A stretch of 64,000 nt of DNA, taken from contig JARCOQ010000066.1 of the NCBI GenBank assembly GCA_029207755.1, forward strand, positions 186,001 through 250,000, in the 5' to 3' direction. Positions 50,311-63,821 of the stretch are shown here, one piece after another. Position 1 is the stretch's first letter, and each line of letters begins with the position of its first letter. A program made the translations under genes and the position numbers. The notes under the pieces were generated by a model. That model was not told where the DNA came from. It saw only the letters and a program-made list of their open reading frames with translations, and ran no database searches. Source of the stretch: Chamaea fasciata (lineage: Eukaryota; Chordata; Aves; Passeriformes; Sylviidae).

Positions 50311-53283
50311 TTGCTAACTGGAGCAGTATCCATCCAGAGTGGAATCCATGGCCCTTGCATCCATCCAGAACAGGTTCCAATTTGGATCTATGGCTCTTGT
50401 GTCCATCCAGAACTGTGTCCATCCAGAGATGGATCCATGGCTCTGGAGTCCATCCAGACCAGTATCCACCAACAGTGGGATCCATGGCTCTGCGTTCCAT
50501 CTGGAGCAGTATCCATCCAGAGTCCAATCCAAGACTCTGCTGTCCATCTGGAGCAGTATCCATCCAGAGTCCAATCCAAGACTCTGCTCTCCATCCAGAA
50601 CACAGTCAAGCTGGGATCCAAGGCTCTGATGTCTATCCATACCAGTGTCCATCCACAGTGGGATCCATGGCACTGGTGTCTATTCATAGCAGCGTCCATC
50701 TAGATTGGGATCCGTGGCTCTTATGTCCATCCAAACCCGTATCCATCCACAGTGGCATCCATTGCTCTGGTGTCCATCCACACCAGTGTCCAGCTGGAGT
50801 CATTGGCTCTGGCATCCATCTAGACCAGTGTCCATTGATAGGGGAGCCATGGTCTGGTGCCCATCCAGACCACTGGCCATCCAGAGTGGGATCCATGCCT
50901 CGGGGTCTGGCAAGAGTCAATACAAGGTGGGAGGAATGGCTCTGGTCACCATCTGGACCACTGTCCTTCAGGACCAGTGTCCATCTCGAGTCGGATCCAT
51001 GCCTCTGGTTGCTATCTCCACAAGTGTCCATCAAGAGTGGAATCCATGGCCCTTGTATCCATCCAGACCAGGCTCCAATTTGGACCCATGGCTCTGGTGT
51101 CCATCCAGAACAGTGTCCATCCAGAGACGGATCCATGGCTCTGGAGTCTATTTAGAACAGAGTAAAGCTGGGATCCAAGGCTCTGAAATGCATCCATACC
51201 AGTGTCCATCCACAGTGGGATCCATTGCTCTGGTTCCATCCAGACCACTGTCCACTTGAGGTCCACGGCTCTGCTGTCCATCTGGGCAAGTATCCATCTG
51301 GATACGTGGCTGTGCTGTCCATTCATACCCGGCTCCATCTACAGACCCATGCGTGACTCCTGTGTCCATCAAGAACAGCGTGCATCCAGAGTGGGATCCA
51401 TGGCTTTGGCGTCCATCCAGATCATTATCCATCTGGAGCAGTGTCCACTTTGCATCCATGGCTATGCTGTCTATCTGTACCAGGGTCCATCCACAGTGGG
51501 ATCCATGGCTCTGGTGTCCATCCAGACCACTGTGCAGATGGGATCCACGGCTCTGGTGTCCGTCTGGATGCGTGGCTGTGCTGTCCATTCAAACCAGGCT
51601 CCATCCACAGAGGGATGCATGGCTCTTGTGTCCATCACGAGTAGTGTGCATTCACAGTGGGATCCATGGCTCTGGTGTCCATCCAGACCAGTGTCAAGCT
51701 GGGATCCATAGCTCTTTTGTCTATTCAGGCAAGCGTCCATCCAGAGTGGAAGCCAGGGTTCTGCTGTCTATCCTGACCAGTGTCCATCCAGAGCGGACAC
51801 CATTACTCTGGTGTGCATCTCTACCTGCGTCCATCCACAGTGGCATCCATTGCTCTGGTGTCCATCCTGACCACTGTCAATCCACTGTGGGATCCATGGC
51901 TCTTGTGTCTATTTATAGCAGCGTCCGTCTAGATTGGGATCCGTGGCTCTTATGTCCATCCAAACCAGTATCCATCCACAGTGGCATCCATTGCTCTGGT
52001 GTCCATCCACAGCAGTGTCCAGCTGGAATCCATGGCTCTGGCGTCCGTCAAGACCAGTGTCCATTCATAGGGGAGCCATGGTCTGGTGCCCATCCAGACC
52101 ACTGGCCATCCAGAGTGGGATCCATGCCTCGGGGTCTGGCAAGAGTCAATACAAGGTGGGAGGAATGGCTCTGGTCACCATCTAGACCACTGTCCTTCAG
52201 CACCAGTGTCCATCTCGAGTGGAATCCATGCCTCCAATTGCTATCTCCACAAGTGTCCATCAAGAGTGGAATCCATGGCCCTTGTATCCATCCAGACCAG
52301 GCTCCAATTTGGATCCAGGCTCGGGTGTCCATCCAGACCAGCATCCATCCAGAGACGAATCCATGGCTCTGGAGTCTATCTAGACTGGGATCCATCCAAA
52401 GTGGGATCCATGGCTCTGGTGTCCATCTGGAGCAGTATCCATCCAGAGTCCAATCCAAGACTCTGCTCTCCATCCAGAACACAGTCAAGCTGGGATCCAA
52501 GGCTCTGATGTCTATCCATACCAGTGTCCATCCACAGTGGGATCCATGGCACTGGTGTCCATCGAGACCACTGTCCAGTTGGGATCCACGGCTCTGGTGT
52601 CCATCTGGATGCGTGGCTGTGCTGTCCATTCAAACCAGGCTCCATCCACAGAGGGATGCATGGCTCTTGTGTCCATCACGAGTAGTGTGCATTCAGAGTG
52701 GGATTCATGGCTCTGGTGTCCATCCAGACCAGTGTCAAGCTGGGATCCATAGCTCTTTTGTCTATTCAGGCAAGCGTCCATCCAGAGTGGAAGCCAGGGT
52801 TCTGCTGTCTATCCATACCAGTGTCCATCCAGTGCGGACACCATTACTATGGTGTGCATCTCTACCTGCGTCCATCCACAGTGGCATCCATTGCTCTGGT
52901 GTCCATCCTGACCACTGTCAATCCACTGTGGGATCCATGGCTCTGGGGTCTATTCACAGCAGCGTCCATCCAGATTGGGATCCGTGGCTCTTATGTCCAT
53001 CCAAACCAGTGTCCATCCACAGTGGCATCCATGGCTCTGGTGTCCATCCACACCAGTGTCCAGCTGGAATCCATGGCTCTGGCGTCCATCTAGACCAGTG
53101 TCCATTCATAGGGGATCCATGGTCTGGGGCCCATCCAGACCACTGGCCATCCAGAGTGGGATGCATGCCTCGGGGTCTGGCAAGACCACTATCAATACAA
53201 GGTGGGAGGAATGGCTCTGGTCACCATCCGGACCAGTGTCCATCTGGACCAGTCTCCATCTGGATTCGGATCTATGACTCTGG
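50311..53283. repeat. Composite HOR, 2,973 bp; super-repeat copy 2, unit 5
   Basis: Same length, monomer 8-to-16 junction (50,671-50,684), one-T deletion near 51,233 and CATTCACAGTGGG near 51,649 as the unit at 37,899. No difference was noticed in the compared translations. Confidence 0.92.
50674..52397. repeat. B-type subfamily block, two anchors
   Basis: Counterpart of 38,262-39,985 in the second super-repeat copy, including the CTCCAATTGC variant near 52,234. Confidence 0.8.
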
Positions 53284-54377
53284 TTGCTAACTGGAGCAGT
53301 ATCCATCCAGAGTGGAATCCATGGCCCTTGCATCCATCCAGAACAGGTTCCAATTTGGATCTATGGCTCTTGTGTCCATCCAGAACTGTGTCCATCCAGA
53401 GACGGATCCATGGCTCTGGAGTCCATCCAGACCAGTATCCACCAACAGTGGGATCCATGGCTCTGCGTTCCATCAGGAGCAGTATCCATCCAGAGTCCAA
53501 TCCAAGACTCTGCTGTCCATCTGGAGCAGTATCCATCCAGAGTCCAATCCAAGACTCTGCTCTCCATCCAGAACACAGTCAAGCTGGGATCCAAGGCTCT
53601 GATGTCTATCCATACCAGTGTCCATCCACAGTGGGATCCATGGCACTGGTGTCCATCGAGACCACTGTCCAGTTGGGATCCACGGCTCTGGTGTCCATCT
53701 GGATGCGTGGCTGTGCTGTCCATTCAAACCAGGCTCCATCCACAGAGGGATGCATGGCTCTTGTGTCCATCACGAGTAGTGTGCATTCAGAGTGGGATTC
53801 ATGGCTCTGGTGTCCATCCAGACCAGTGTCAAGCTGGGATCCATAGCTCTTTTGTCTATTCAGGCAAGCGTCCATCCAGAGTGGAAGCCAGGCTTCTGCT
53901 GTCTATCCAGACCAGTGTCCATCCAGAGCGGACACCATTACTCTGGTGTGCATCTCTACCTGCGTCCATCCACAGTGGCATCCATTGCTCTGGTGTCCAT
54001 CCTGACCACTGTCAATCCACTGTGGGATCCATGGCTCTGGGGTCTATTCACAGCAGCGTCCATCCAGATTGGGATCCGTGGCTCTTATGTCCATCCAAAC
54101 CAGTGTCCATCCACAGTGGCATCCATGGCTCTGGTGTCCATCCACACCAGTGTCCAGCTGGAATCCATGGCTCTGGCGTCCATCTAGACCAGTGTCCATT
54201 CATAGGGGATCCATGGTCTGGGGCCCATCCAGACCACTGGCCATCCAGAGTGGGATGCATGCCTCGGGGTCTGGCAAGACCACTATCAATACAAGGTGGG
54301 AGGAATGGCTCTGGTCACCATCCGGACCAGTTTCCATCTGGACCAGTCTCCATCTGGATTCGGATCTATGACTCTGG
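53284..54377. repeat. HOR unit, 1,094-bp class; super-repeat copy 2, unit 6
   Basis: CATCAGGAGCAG, CTTCTGCTG and CAGTTTCCATC, as at 40,872. Confidence 0.93.
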
Positions 54378-55174
54378 TTGCTAACTGGAGCAGTATCCAT
54401 CCAGAGTGGAATCCATGGCCCTTGCATCCATCCAGAACAGGTTCCAATTTGGATCTATGGCTCTTGTGTCCATCCAGAACTGTGTCCATCCAGAGACGGA
54501 TCCATGGCTCTGGAGTCCATCCAGACCAGTATCCACCAAGAGTGGGATCCATGGCTCTGCGTTCCATCTGGAGCAGTATCCATCCAGAGTCCAATCCAAG
54601 ACTGTGCTGTCCATCTGGAGCAGTATCCATCCAGAGTCCAATCCAAGACTCTGCTCTCCATCCAGAACACAGTCAAGCTGGGATCCAAGGCTCTGATGTC
54701 TATCCATACCAGTGTCCATCCAGAGCGGACACCATTACTCTGGTGTGCATCTCTACCTGCGTCCATCCACAGTGGCATCCATTGCTCTGGTGTCCATCCT
54801 GACCACTGTCAATCCACTGTGGGATCCATGGCTCTGGGGTCTATTCACAGCAGCGTCCATCCAGATTGGGATCCGTGGCTCTTATGTCCATCCAAACCAG
54901 TGTCCATCCACAGTGGCATCCATGGCTCTGGTGTCCATCCACACCAGTGTCCAGCTGGAATCCATGGCTCTGGCGTCCATCTAGACCAGTGTCCATTCAT
55001 AGGGGATCCATGGTCTGGGGCCCATCCAGACCACTGGCCATCCAGAGTGGGATGCATGCCTCGGGGTCTGGCAAGACCACTATCAATACAAGGTGGGAGG
55101 AATGGCTCTGGTCACCATCCGGACCAGTGTCCATCTGGACCAGTCTCCATCTGGATTCGGATCTATGACTCTGG
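54378..55174. repeat. HOR unit, 797-bp class; super-repeat copy 2, unit 7
   Basis: GACTGTGCTG with AAGAGTGGG. Confidence 0.93.
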
Positions 55175-55971
55175 TTGCTAACTGGAGCAGTATCCATCCA
55201 GAGTGGAATCCATGGCCCTTGCATCCATCCAGAACAGGTTCCAATTTGGATCTATGGCTCTTGTGTCCATCCAGAACTGTGTCCATCCAGAGATGGATCC
55301 ATGGCTCTGGAGTCCATCCAGACCAGTATCCACCAACAGTGGGATCCATGGCTCTGCGTTCCATCTGGAGCAGTATCCATCCAGAGTCCAATCCAAGACT
55401 CTGCTGTCCATCTGGAGCAGTATCCATCCAGAGTCCAATCCAAGACTCTGCTCTCCATCCAGAACACAGTCAAGCTGGGATCCAAGGCTCTGATGTCTAT
55501 CCATACCAGTGTCCATCCAGAGCGGACACCATTACTCGGGTGTGCATCTCTACCTGCGTCCATCCACAGTGGCATCCATTGCCCTGGTGTCCATCCTGAC
55601 CACTGTCAATCCACTGTGGGATCCATGGCTCTGGTGTCTATTCACAGCAGCGTCCATCCAGATTGGGATCCGTGGCTCTTATGTCCATCCAAACCAGTGT
55701 CCATCCACAGTGGCATCCATGGCTCTGGTGTCCATCCACACCAGTGTCCAGCTGGAATCCATGGCTCTGGCGTCCATCTAGACCAGTGTCCATTCATAGG
55801 GGATCCATGGTCTGGGGCCCATCCAGACCACTGGCCATCCAGAGTGGGATGCATGCCTCGGGGTCTGGCAAGACCACTATCAATACAAGGTGGGAGGAAT
55901 GGCTCTGGTCACCATCCGGACCAGTGTCCATCTGGACCAGTCTCCATCTGGATTCGGATCTATGACTCTGG
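55175..55971. repeat. HOR unit, 797-bp class; super-repeat copy 2, unit 8
   Basis: CCAGAGATGG and TTACTCGGG. Confidence 0.93.
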
Positions 55972-57065
55972 TTGCTAACTGGAGCAGTATCCATCCAGAG
56001 TGGAATCCATGGCCCTTGCATCCATCCAGAACAGGTTCCAATTTGGATCTATGGCTCTTGTGTCCATCCAGAACTGTGTCCATCCAGAGACGGATCCATG
56101 GCTCTGGAGTCCATCCAGACCAGTATCCACCAACAGTGGGATCCATGGCTCTGCGTTCCATCAGGAGCAGTATCCATCCAGAGTCCAATCCAAGACTCTG
56201 CTGTCCATCTGGAGCAGTATCCATCCAGAGTCCAATCCAAGACTCTGCTCTCCATCCAGAACACAGTCAAGCTGGGATCCAAGGCTCTGATGTCTATCCA
56301 TACCAGTGTCCATCCACAGTGGGATCCATGGCACTGGTGTCCATCGAGACCACTGTCCAGTTGGGATCCACGGCTCTGGTGTCCATCTGGATGCGTGGCT
56401 GTGCTGTCCATTCAAACCAGGCTCCATCCACAGAGGGATGCATGGCTCTTGTGTCCATCACGAGTAGTGTGCATTCAGAGTGGGATTCATGGCTCTGGTG
56501 TCCATCCAGACCAGTGTCAAGCTGGGATCCATAGCTCTTTTGTCTATTCAGGCAAGCGTCCATCCAGAGTGGAAGCCAGGCTTCTGCTGTCTATCCAGAC
56601 CAGTGTCCATCCAGAGCGGACACCATTACTCTGGTGTGCATCTCTACCTGCGTCCATCCACAGTGGCATCCATTGCTCTGGTGTCCATCCTGACCACTGT
56701 CAATCCACTGTGGGATCCATGGCTCTGGGGTCTATTCACAGCAGCGTCCATCCAGATTGGGATCCGTGGCTCTTATGTCCATCCAAACCAGTGTCCATCC
56801 ACAGTGGCATCCATGGCTCTGGTGTCCATCCACACCAGTGTCCAGCTGGAATCCATGGCTCTGGCGTCCATCTAGACCAGTGTCCATTCATAGGGGATCC
56901 ATGGTCTGGGGCCCATCCAGACCACTGGCCATCCAGAGTGGGATGCATGCCTCGGGGTCTGGCAAGACCACTATCAATACAAGGTGGGAGGAATGGCTCT
57001 GGTCACCATCCGGACCAGTGTCCATCTGGACCAGTCTCCATCTGGATTCGGATCTATGACTCTGG
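55972..57065. repeat. HOR unit, 1,094-bp class; super-repeat copy 2, unit 9
   Basis: CATCAGGAGCAG. It has CTTCTGCTG near 56,582 where copy 1 has GTTCTGCTG. Confidence 0.93.
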
Positions 57066-57862
57066 TTGCTAACTGGAGCAGTATCCATCCAGAGTGGAAT
57101 CCATGGCCCTTGCATCCATCCAGAACAGGTTCCAATTTGGATCTATGGCTCTTGTGTCCATCCAGAACTGTGTCCATCCAGAGATGGATCCATGGCTCTG
57201 GAGTCCATCCAGACCAGTATCCACCAACAGTGGGATCCATGGCTCTGCGTTCCATCTGGAGCAGTATCCATCCAGAGTCCAATCCAAGACTCTGCTGTCC
57301 ATCTGGAGCAGTATCCATCCAGAGTCCAATCCAAGACTCTGCTCTCCATCCAGAACACAGTCAAGCTGGGATCCAAGGCTCTGATGTCTATCCATACCAG
57401 TGTCCATCCAGAGCGGACACCATTACTCGGGTGTGCATCTCTACCTGCGTCCATCCACAGTGGCATCCATTGCCCTGGTGTCCATCCTGACCACTGTCAA
57501 TCCACTGTGGGATCCATGGCTCTGGTGTCTATTCACAGCAGCGTCCATCCAGATTGGGATCCGTGGCTCTTATGTCCATCCAAACCAGTGTCCATCCACA
57601 GTGGCATCCATGGCTCTGGTGTCCATCCACACCAGTGTCCAGCTGGAATCCATGGCTCTGGCGTCCATCTAGACCAGTGTCCATTCATAGGGGATCCATG
57701 GTCTGGGGCCCATCCAGACCACTGGCCATCCAGAGTGGGATGCATGCCTCGGGGTCTGGCAAGACCACTATCAATACAAGGTGGGAGGAATGGCTCTGGT
57801 CACCATCCGGACCAGTGTCCATCTGGACCAGTCTCCATCTGGATTCGGATCTATGACTCTGG
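57066..57862. repeat. HOR unit, 797-bp class; super-repeat copy 2, unit 10
   Basis: CCAGAGATGG and TTACTCGGG. Confidence 0.93.
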
Positions 57863-58956
57863 TTGCTAACTGGAGCAGTATCCATCCAGAGTGGAATCCA
57901 TGGCCCTTGCATCTATCCAGAACAGGTTCCAATTTGGATCTATGGCTCTTGTGTCCATCCAGAACTGTGTCCATCCAGAGACGGATCCATGGCTCTGGAG
58001 TCCATCCAGACCAGTATCCACCAACAGTGGGATCCATGGCTCTGCGTTCCATCTGGAGCAGTATCCATCCAGAGTCCAATCCAAGACTCTGCTGTCCATC
58101 TGGAGCAGTATCCATCCAGAGTCCAATCCAAGACTCTGCTCTCCATCCAGAACACAGTCAAGCTGGGATCCAAGGCTCTGATGTCTATCCATACCAGTGT
58201 CCATCCACAGTGGGATCCATGGCACTGGTGTCCATCGAGACCACTGTCCAGTTGGGATCCACGGCTCTGGTGTCCATCTGGATGCGTGGCTGTGCTGTCC
58301 ATTCAAACCAGGCTCCATCCACAGAGGGATGCATGGCTCTTGTGTCCATCACGAGTAGTGTGCATTCAGAGTGGGATTCATGGCTCTGGTGTCCATCCAG
58401 ACCAGTGTCAAGCTGGGATCCATAGCTCTTTTGTCTATTCAGGCAAGCGTCCATCCAGAGTGGAAGCCAGGGTTCTGCTGTCTATCCATACCAGTGTCCA
58501 TCCAGAGCGGACACCATTACTCTGGTGTGCATCTCTACCTGCGTCCATCCACAGTGGCATCCATTGCTCTGGTGTCCATCCTGACCACTGTCAATCCACT
58601 GTGGGATCCATGGCTCTGGGGTCTATTCACAGCAGCGTCCATCCAGATTGGGATCCGTGGCTCTTATGTCCATCCAAACCAGTGTCCATCCACAGTGGCA
58701 TCCATGGCTCTGGTGTCCATCCACACCAGTGTCCAGCTGGAATCCATGGCTCTGGCGTCCGTCAAGACCAGTGTCCATTCATAGGGGATCCATGGTCTGG
58801 GGCCCATCCAGACCACTGGCCATCCAGAGTGGGATGCATGCCTCGGGGTCTGGCAAGACCACTATCAATACAAGGTGGGAGGAATGGCTCTGGTCACCAT
58901 CCGGACCAGTGTCCATCTGGACCAGTCTCCATCTGGATTCGGATCTATGACTCTGG
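57863..58956. repeat. HOR unit, 1,094-bp class with B-type patch; super-repeat copy 2, unit 11
   Basis: Shares GCATCTATCCAGAAC and TATCCATACCAG with the unit at 45,451. It has GCGTCCGTCAAGACC at about 58,756-58,770 where its twin has GCGTCCATCTAGACC. The two linked changes are the B-type state. Confidence 0.93.
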
Positions 58957-60050
58957 TTGCTAACTGGAGCAGTATCCATCCAGAGTGGAATCCATGGCCC
59001 TTGCATCCATCCAGAACAGGTTCCAATTTGGATCTATGGCTCTTGTGTCCATCCAGAACTGTGTCCATCCAGAGACGGATCCATGGCTCTGGAGTCCATC
59101 CAGACCAGTATCCACCAACAGTGGGATCCATGGCTCTGCGTTCCATCTGGAGCAGTATCCATCCAGAGTCCAATCCAAGACTGTGCTGTCCATCTGGAGC
59201 AGTATCCATCCAGAGTCCAATCCAAGACTCTGCTCTCCATCCAGAACACAGTCAAGCTGGGATCCAAGGCTCTGATGTCTATCCATACCAGTGTCCATCC
59301 ACAGTGGGATCCATGGCACTGGTGTCCATCGAGACCACTGTCCAGTTGGGATCCACGGCTCTGGTGTCCATCTGGATGCGTGGCTGTGCTGTCCATTCAA
59401 ACCAGGCTCCATCCACAGAGGGATGCATGGCTCTTGTGTCCATCACGAGTAGTGTGCATTCAGAGTGCGATTCATGGCTCTGGTGTCCATCCAGACCAGT
59501 GTCAAGCTGGGATCCATAGCTCTTTTGTCTATTCAGGCAAGCGTCCATCCAGAGTGGAAGCCACGGTTCTGCTGTCTATCCAGACCAGTGTCCATCCAGA
59601 GCGGACACCATTACTCTGGTGTGCATCTCTACCTGCGTCCATCCACAGTGGCATCCATTGCTCTGGTGTCCATCCTGACCACTGTCAATCCACTGTGGGA
59701 TCCATGGCTCTGGGGTCTATTCACAGCAGCGTCCATCCAGATTGGGATCCGTGGCTCTTATGTCCATCCAAACCAGTGTCCATCCACAGTGGCATCCATG
59801 GCTCTGGTGTCCATCCACACCAGTGTCCAGCTGGAATCCATGGCTCTGGCGTCCATCTAGACCAGTGTCCATTCATAGGGGATCCATGGTCTGGGGCCCA
59901 TCCAGACCACTGGCCATCCAGAGTGGGATGCATGCCTCGGGGTCTGGCAAGACCACTATCAATACAAGGTGGGAGGAATGGCTCTGGTCACCATCCGGAC
60001 CAGTGTCCATCTGGACCAGTCTCCATCTGGATTCGGATCTATGACTCTGG
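58957..60050. repeat. HOR unit, 1,094-bp class; super-repeat copy 3, unit 1
   Basis: GACTGTGCTG, but GTTCTGCTG and CAGTGTCCATC where copies 1 and 2 have CTTCTGCTG and CAGTTTCCATC. Private GAGTGCGATTC near 59,468 and CCACGGTTC near 59,564. Confidence 0.92.
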
Positions 60051-60847
60051 TTGCTAACTGGAGCAGTATCCATCCAGAGTGGAATCCATGGCCCTTGCAT
60101 CCATCCAGAACAGGTTCCAATTTGGATCTATGGCTCTTGTGTCCATCCAGAACTGTGTCCATCCAGAGACGGATCCATGGCTCTGGAGTCCATCCAGACC
60201 AGTATCCACCAAGAGTGGGATCCATGGCTCTGCGTTCCATCTGGAGCAGTATCCATCCAGAGTCCAATCCAAGACTGTGCTGTCCATCTGGAGCAGTATC
60301 CATCCAGAGTCCAATCCAAGACTCTGCTCTCCATCCAGAACACAGTCAAGCTGGGATCCAAGGCTCTGATGTCTATCCATACCAGTGTCCATCCAGAGCG
60401 GACACCATTACTCTGGTGTGCATCTCTACCTGCGTCCATCCACAGTGGCATCCATTGCTCTGGTGTCCATCCTGACCACTGTCAATCCACTGTGGGATCC
60501 ATGGCTCTGGGGTCTATTCACAGCAGCGTCCATCCAGATTGGGATCCGTGGCTCTTATGTCCATCCAAACCAGTGTCCATCCACAGTGGCATCCATGGCT
60601 CTGGTGTCCATCCACACCAGTGTCCAGCTGGAATCCATGGCTCTGGCGTCCATCTAGACCAGTGTCCATTCATAGGGGATCCATGGTCTGGGGTCCATCC
60701 AGACCACTGGCCATCCAGAGTGGGATGCATGCCTCGGGGTCTGGCAAGACCACTATCAATACAAGGTGGGAGGAATGGCTCTGGTCACCATCCGGACCAG
60801 TGTCCATCTGGACCAGTCTCCATCTGGATTCGGATCTATGACTCTGG
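60051..60847. repeat. HOR unit, 797-bp class; super-repeat copy 3, unit 2
   Basis: GACTGTGCTG with AAGAGTGGG. Private TGGGGTCCATCC near 60,692 instead of TGGGGCCCATCC. Confidence 0.92.
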
Positions 60848-63821
60848 TTGCTAACTGGAGCAGTATCCATCCAGAGTGGAATCCATGGCCCTTGCATCCA
60901 TCCAGAACAGGTTCCAATTTGGATCTATGGCTCTTGTGTCCATCCAGAACTGTGTCCATCCAGAGATGGATCCATGGCTCTGGAGTCCATCCAGACCAGT
61001 ATCCACCAACAGTGGGATCCATGGCTCTGCGTTCCATCTGGAGCAGTATCCATCCAGAGTCCAATCCAAGACTCTGCTGTCCATCTGGAGCAGTATCCAT
61101 CCAGAGTCCAATCCAAGACTCTGCTCTCCATCCAGAACACAGTCAAGCTGGGATCCAAGGCTCTGATGTCTATCCATACCAGTGTCCATCCACAGTGGGA
61201 TCCATGGCACTGGTGTCTATTCATAGCAGCGTCCATCTAGATTGGGATCCGTGGCTCTTATGTCCATCCAAACCCGTATCCATCCACAGTGGCATCCATT
61301 GCTCTGGTGTCCATCCACACCAGTGTCCAGCTGGAGTCATTGGCTCTGGCATCCATCTAGACCAGTGTCCATTGATAGGGGAGCCATGGTCTGGTGCCCA
61401 TCCAGACCACTGGCCATCCAGAGTGGGATCCATGCCTCGGGGTCTGGCAAGAGTCAATACAAGGTGGGAGGAATGGCTCTGGTCACCATCGGGACCACTG
61501 TCCTTCAGGACCAGTGTCCATCTCGAGTCGGATCCATGCCTCTGGTTGCTATCTCCACAAGTGTCCATCAAGAGTGGAATCCATGGCCCTTGTATCCATC
61601 CAGACCAGGCTCCAATTTGGAACCATGGCTCTGGTGTCCATCCAGAACAGTGTCCATCCAGAGACGGATCCATGGCTCTGGAGTCTATTTAGAACAGAGT
61701 AAAGCTGGGATCCAAGGCTCTGAGGTGCATCCATACCAGTGTCCATCCACAGTGGGATCCATTGCTCTGGTTTCCATCCAGACCACTGTCCACTTGAGGT
61801 CCACGGCTCTGCTGTCCATCTGGGAAAGTATCCATCTGGATACGTGGCTGTGCTGTCCATTCATACCCGGCTCCATCTACAGACCCATGCATGACTCCTG
61901 TGTCCATCAAGAACAGCGTGCATCCAGAGTGGGATCCATGGCTTTGGCGTCCATCCAGATCATTATCCATCTGGAGCAGTGTCCACTTTGCATCCATGGC
62001 TATGCTGTCTATCTGTACCAGGGTCCATCCACAGTGGGATCCATGGCTCTGGTGTCCATCCAGACCACTGTGCAGATGGGATCCACGGCTCTGGTGTCCG
62101 TCTGGATGCGTGGCTGTGCTGTCCATTCAAACCAGGCTCCATCCACAGAGGGATGCATGGCTCTTGTGTCCATCACGAGTAGTGTGCATTCAGAGTGGGA
62201 TCCATGGCTCTGGTGTCCATCCAGACCAGTGTCAAGCTGGGATCCATAGCTCTTTTGTCTATTCAGGCAAGCGTCCATCCAGAGTGGAAGCCAGGGTTCT
62301 GCTGTCTATCCTGACCAGTGTCCATCCAGAGCGGACACCATTACTCTGGTGTGCATCTCTACCTGCGTCCATCCACAGTGGCATCCATTGCTCTGGTGTC
62401 CATCCTGACCACTGTCAATCCACTGTGGGATCCATGGCTCTTGTGTCTATTTATAGCAGCGTCCGTCTAGATTGGGATCCGTGGCTCTTATGTCCATCCA
62501 AACCAGTATCCATCCACAGTGGCATCCATTGCTCTGGTGTCCATCCACAGCAGTGTCCAGCTGGAATCCATGGCTCTGGCGTCCGTCAAGACCAGTGTCC
62601 ATTCATAGGGGAGCCATGGTCTGGTGCCCATCCAGACCACTGGCCATCCAGAGTGGGATCCATGCCTCGGGGTCTGGCAAGAGTCAATACAAGGTGGGAG
62701 GAATGGCTCTGGTCACCATCTAGACCACTGTCCTTCAGCACCAGTGTCCATCTCGAGTGGAATCCATGCCTCCGGTTGCTATCTCCACAAGTGTCCATCA
62801 AGAGTGGAATCCATGGCCCTTGTATCCATCCAGACCAGGCTCCAATTTGGATCCAGGCTCGGGTGTCCATCCAGACCAGCATCCATCCAGAGACGAATCC
62901 ATGGTTCTGGAGTCTATCTAGACTGGGATCCATCCAAAGTGGGATCCATGGCTCTGGTGTCCATCTGGAGCAGTATCCATCCAGAGTCCAATCCAAGACT
63001 CTGCTCTCCATCCAGAACACAGTCAAGCTGGGATCCAAGGCTCTGATGTCTATCCATACCAGTGTCCATCCACAGTGGGATCCATGGCACTGGTGTCCAT
63101 CGAGACCACTGTCCAGTTGGGATCCACGGCTCTGGTGTCCATCTGGATGCGTGGCTGTGCTGTCCATTCAAACCAGGCTCCATCCACAGAGGGATGCATG
63201 GCTCTTGTGTCCATCACGAGTAGTGTGCATTCAGAGTGGGATTCATGGCTCTGGTGTCCATCCAGACCAGTGTCAAGCTGGGATCCATAGCTCTTTTGTC
63301 TATTCAGGCAAGCGTCCATCCAGAGTGGAAGCCAGGGTTCTCCTGTCTATCCATACCAGTGTCCATCCAGAGCGGACACCATTACTATGGTGTGCATCTC
63401 TACCTGCGTCCATCCACAGTGGCATCCATTGCTCTGGTGTCCATCCTGACCACTGTCAATCCACTGTGGGATCCATGGCTCTGGGGTCTATTCACAGCAG
63501 CGTCCATCCAGATTGGGATCCGTGGCTCTTATGTCCATCCAAACCAGTGTCCATCCACAGTGGCATCCATGGCTCTGGTGTCCATCCACACCAGTGTCCA
63601 GCTGGAATCCATGGCTCTGGCGTCCATCTAGACCAGTGTCCATTCATAGGGGATCCATGGTCTGGGGCCCATCCAGACCACTGGCCATCCAGAGTGGGAT
63701 GCATGCCTCGGGGTCTGGCAAGACCACTATCAATACAAGGTGGGAGGAATGGCTCTGGTCACCATCCGGACCAGTGTCCATCTGGACCAGTCTCCATCTG
63801 GATTCGGATCTATGACTCTGG
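60848..63821. repeat. Composite HOR, 2,974 bp; super-repeat copy 3, follows directly on unit 2
   Basis: Same plan as the units at 37,899 and 50,311 but retains GGTTTCCATCC near 61,770, the state also seen near 3,409, so it is one base longer. It has GAGGTGCATCC (61,721), not GAAATGCATCC, and CATTCAGAGTGGG at 62,189. It shares the GGATCCAGGCTCGGG deletion near 62,855. Confidence 0.91.
61211..62935. repeat. B-type subfamily block, two anchors
   Basis: Counterpart in super-repeat copy 3. It has CTCCGGTTGC near 62,770 instead of CTCCAATTGC and CATCGGGACC near 61,488 instead of CATCTGGACC. Confidence 0.8.

Larger units (their letters stand above)
46545..58956. repeat. Right super-repeat, copy 2 (12,412 bp)
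   Basis: Same eleven lengths as copy 1. The differences found were CTTCTGCTG versus GTTCTGCTG in unit 9 and the B-type patch in unit 11. Most compared translations are identical. Confidence 0.92.

Noticed and set aside
46545..58956. The 12,412-bp repeat as a pure assembly artefact
   Set aside because: Not fully excluded, but the two copies differ at several places (unit 9 and the B-type patch in unit 11), and copy 3 has its own variants and deletion. A plain assembly duplication would not give that.
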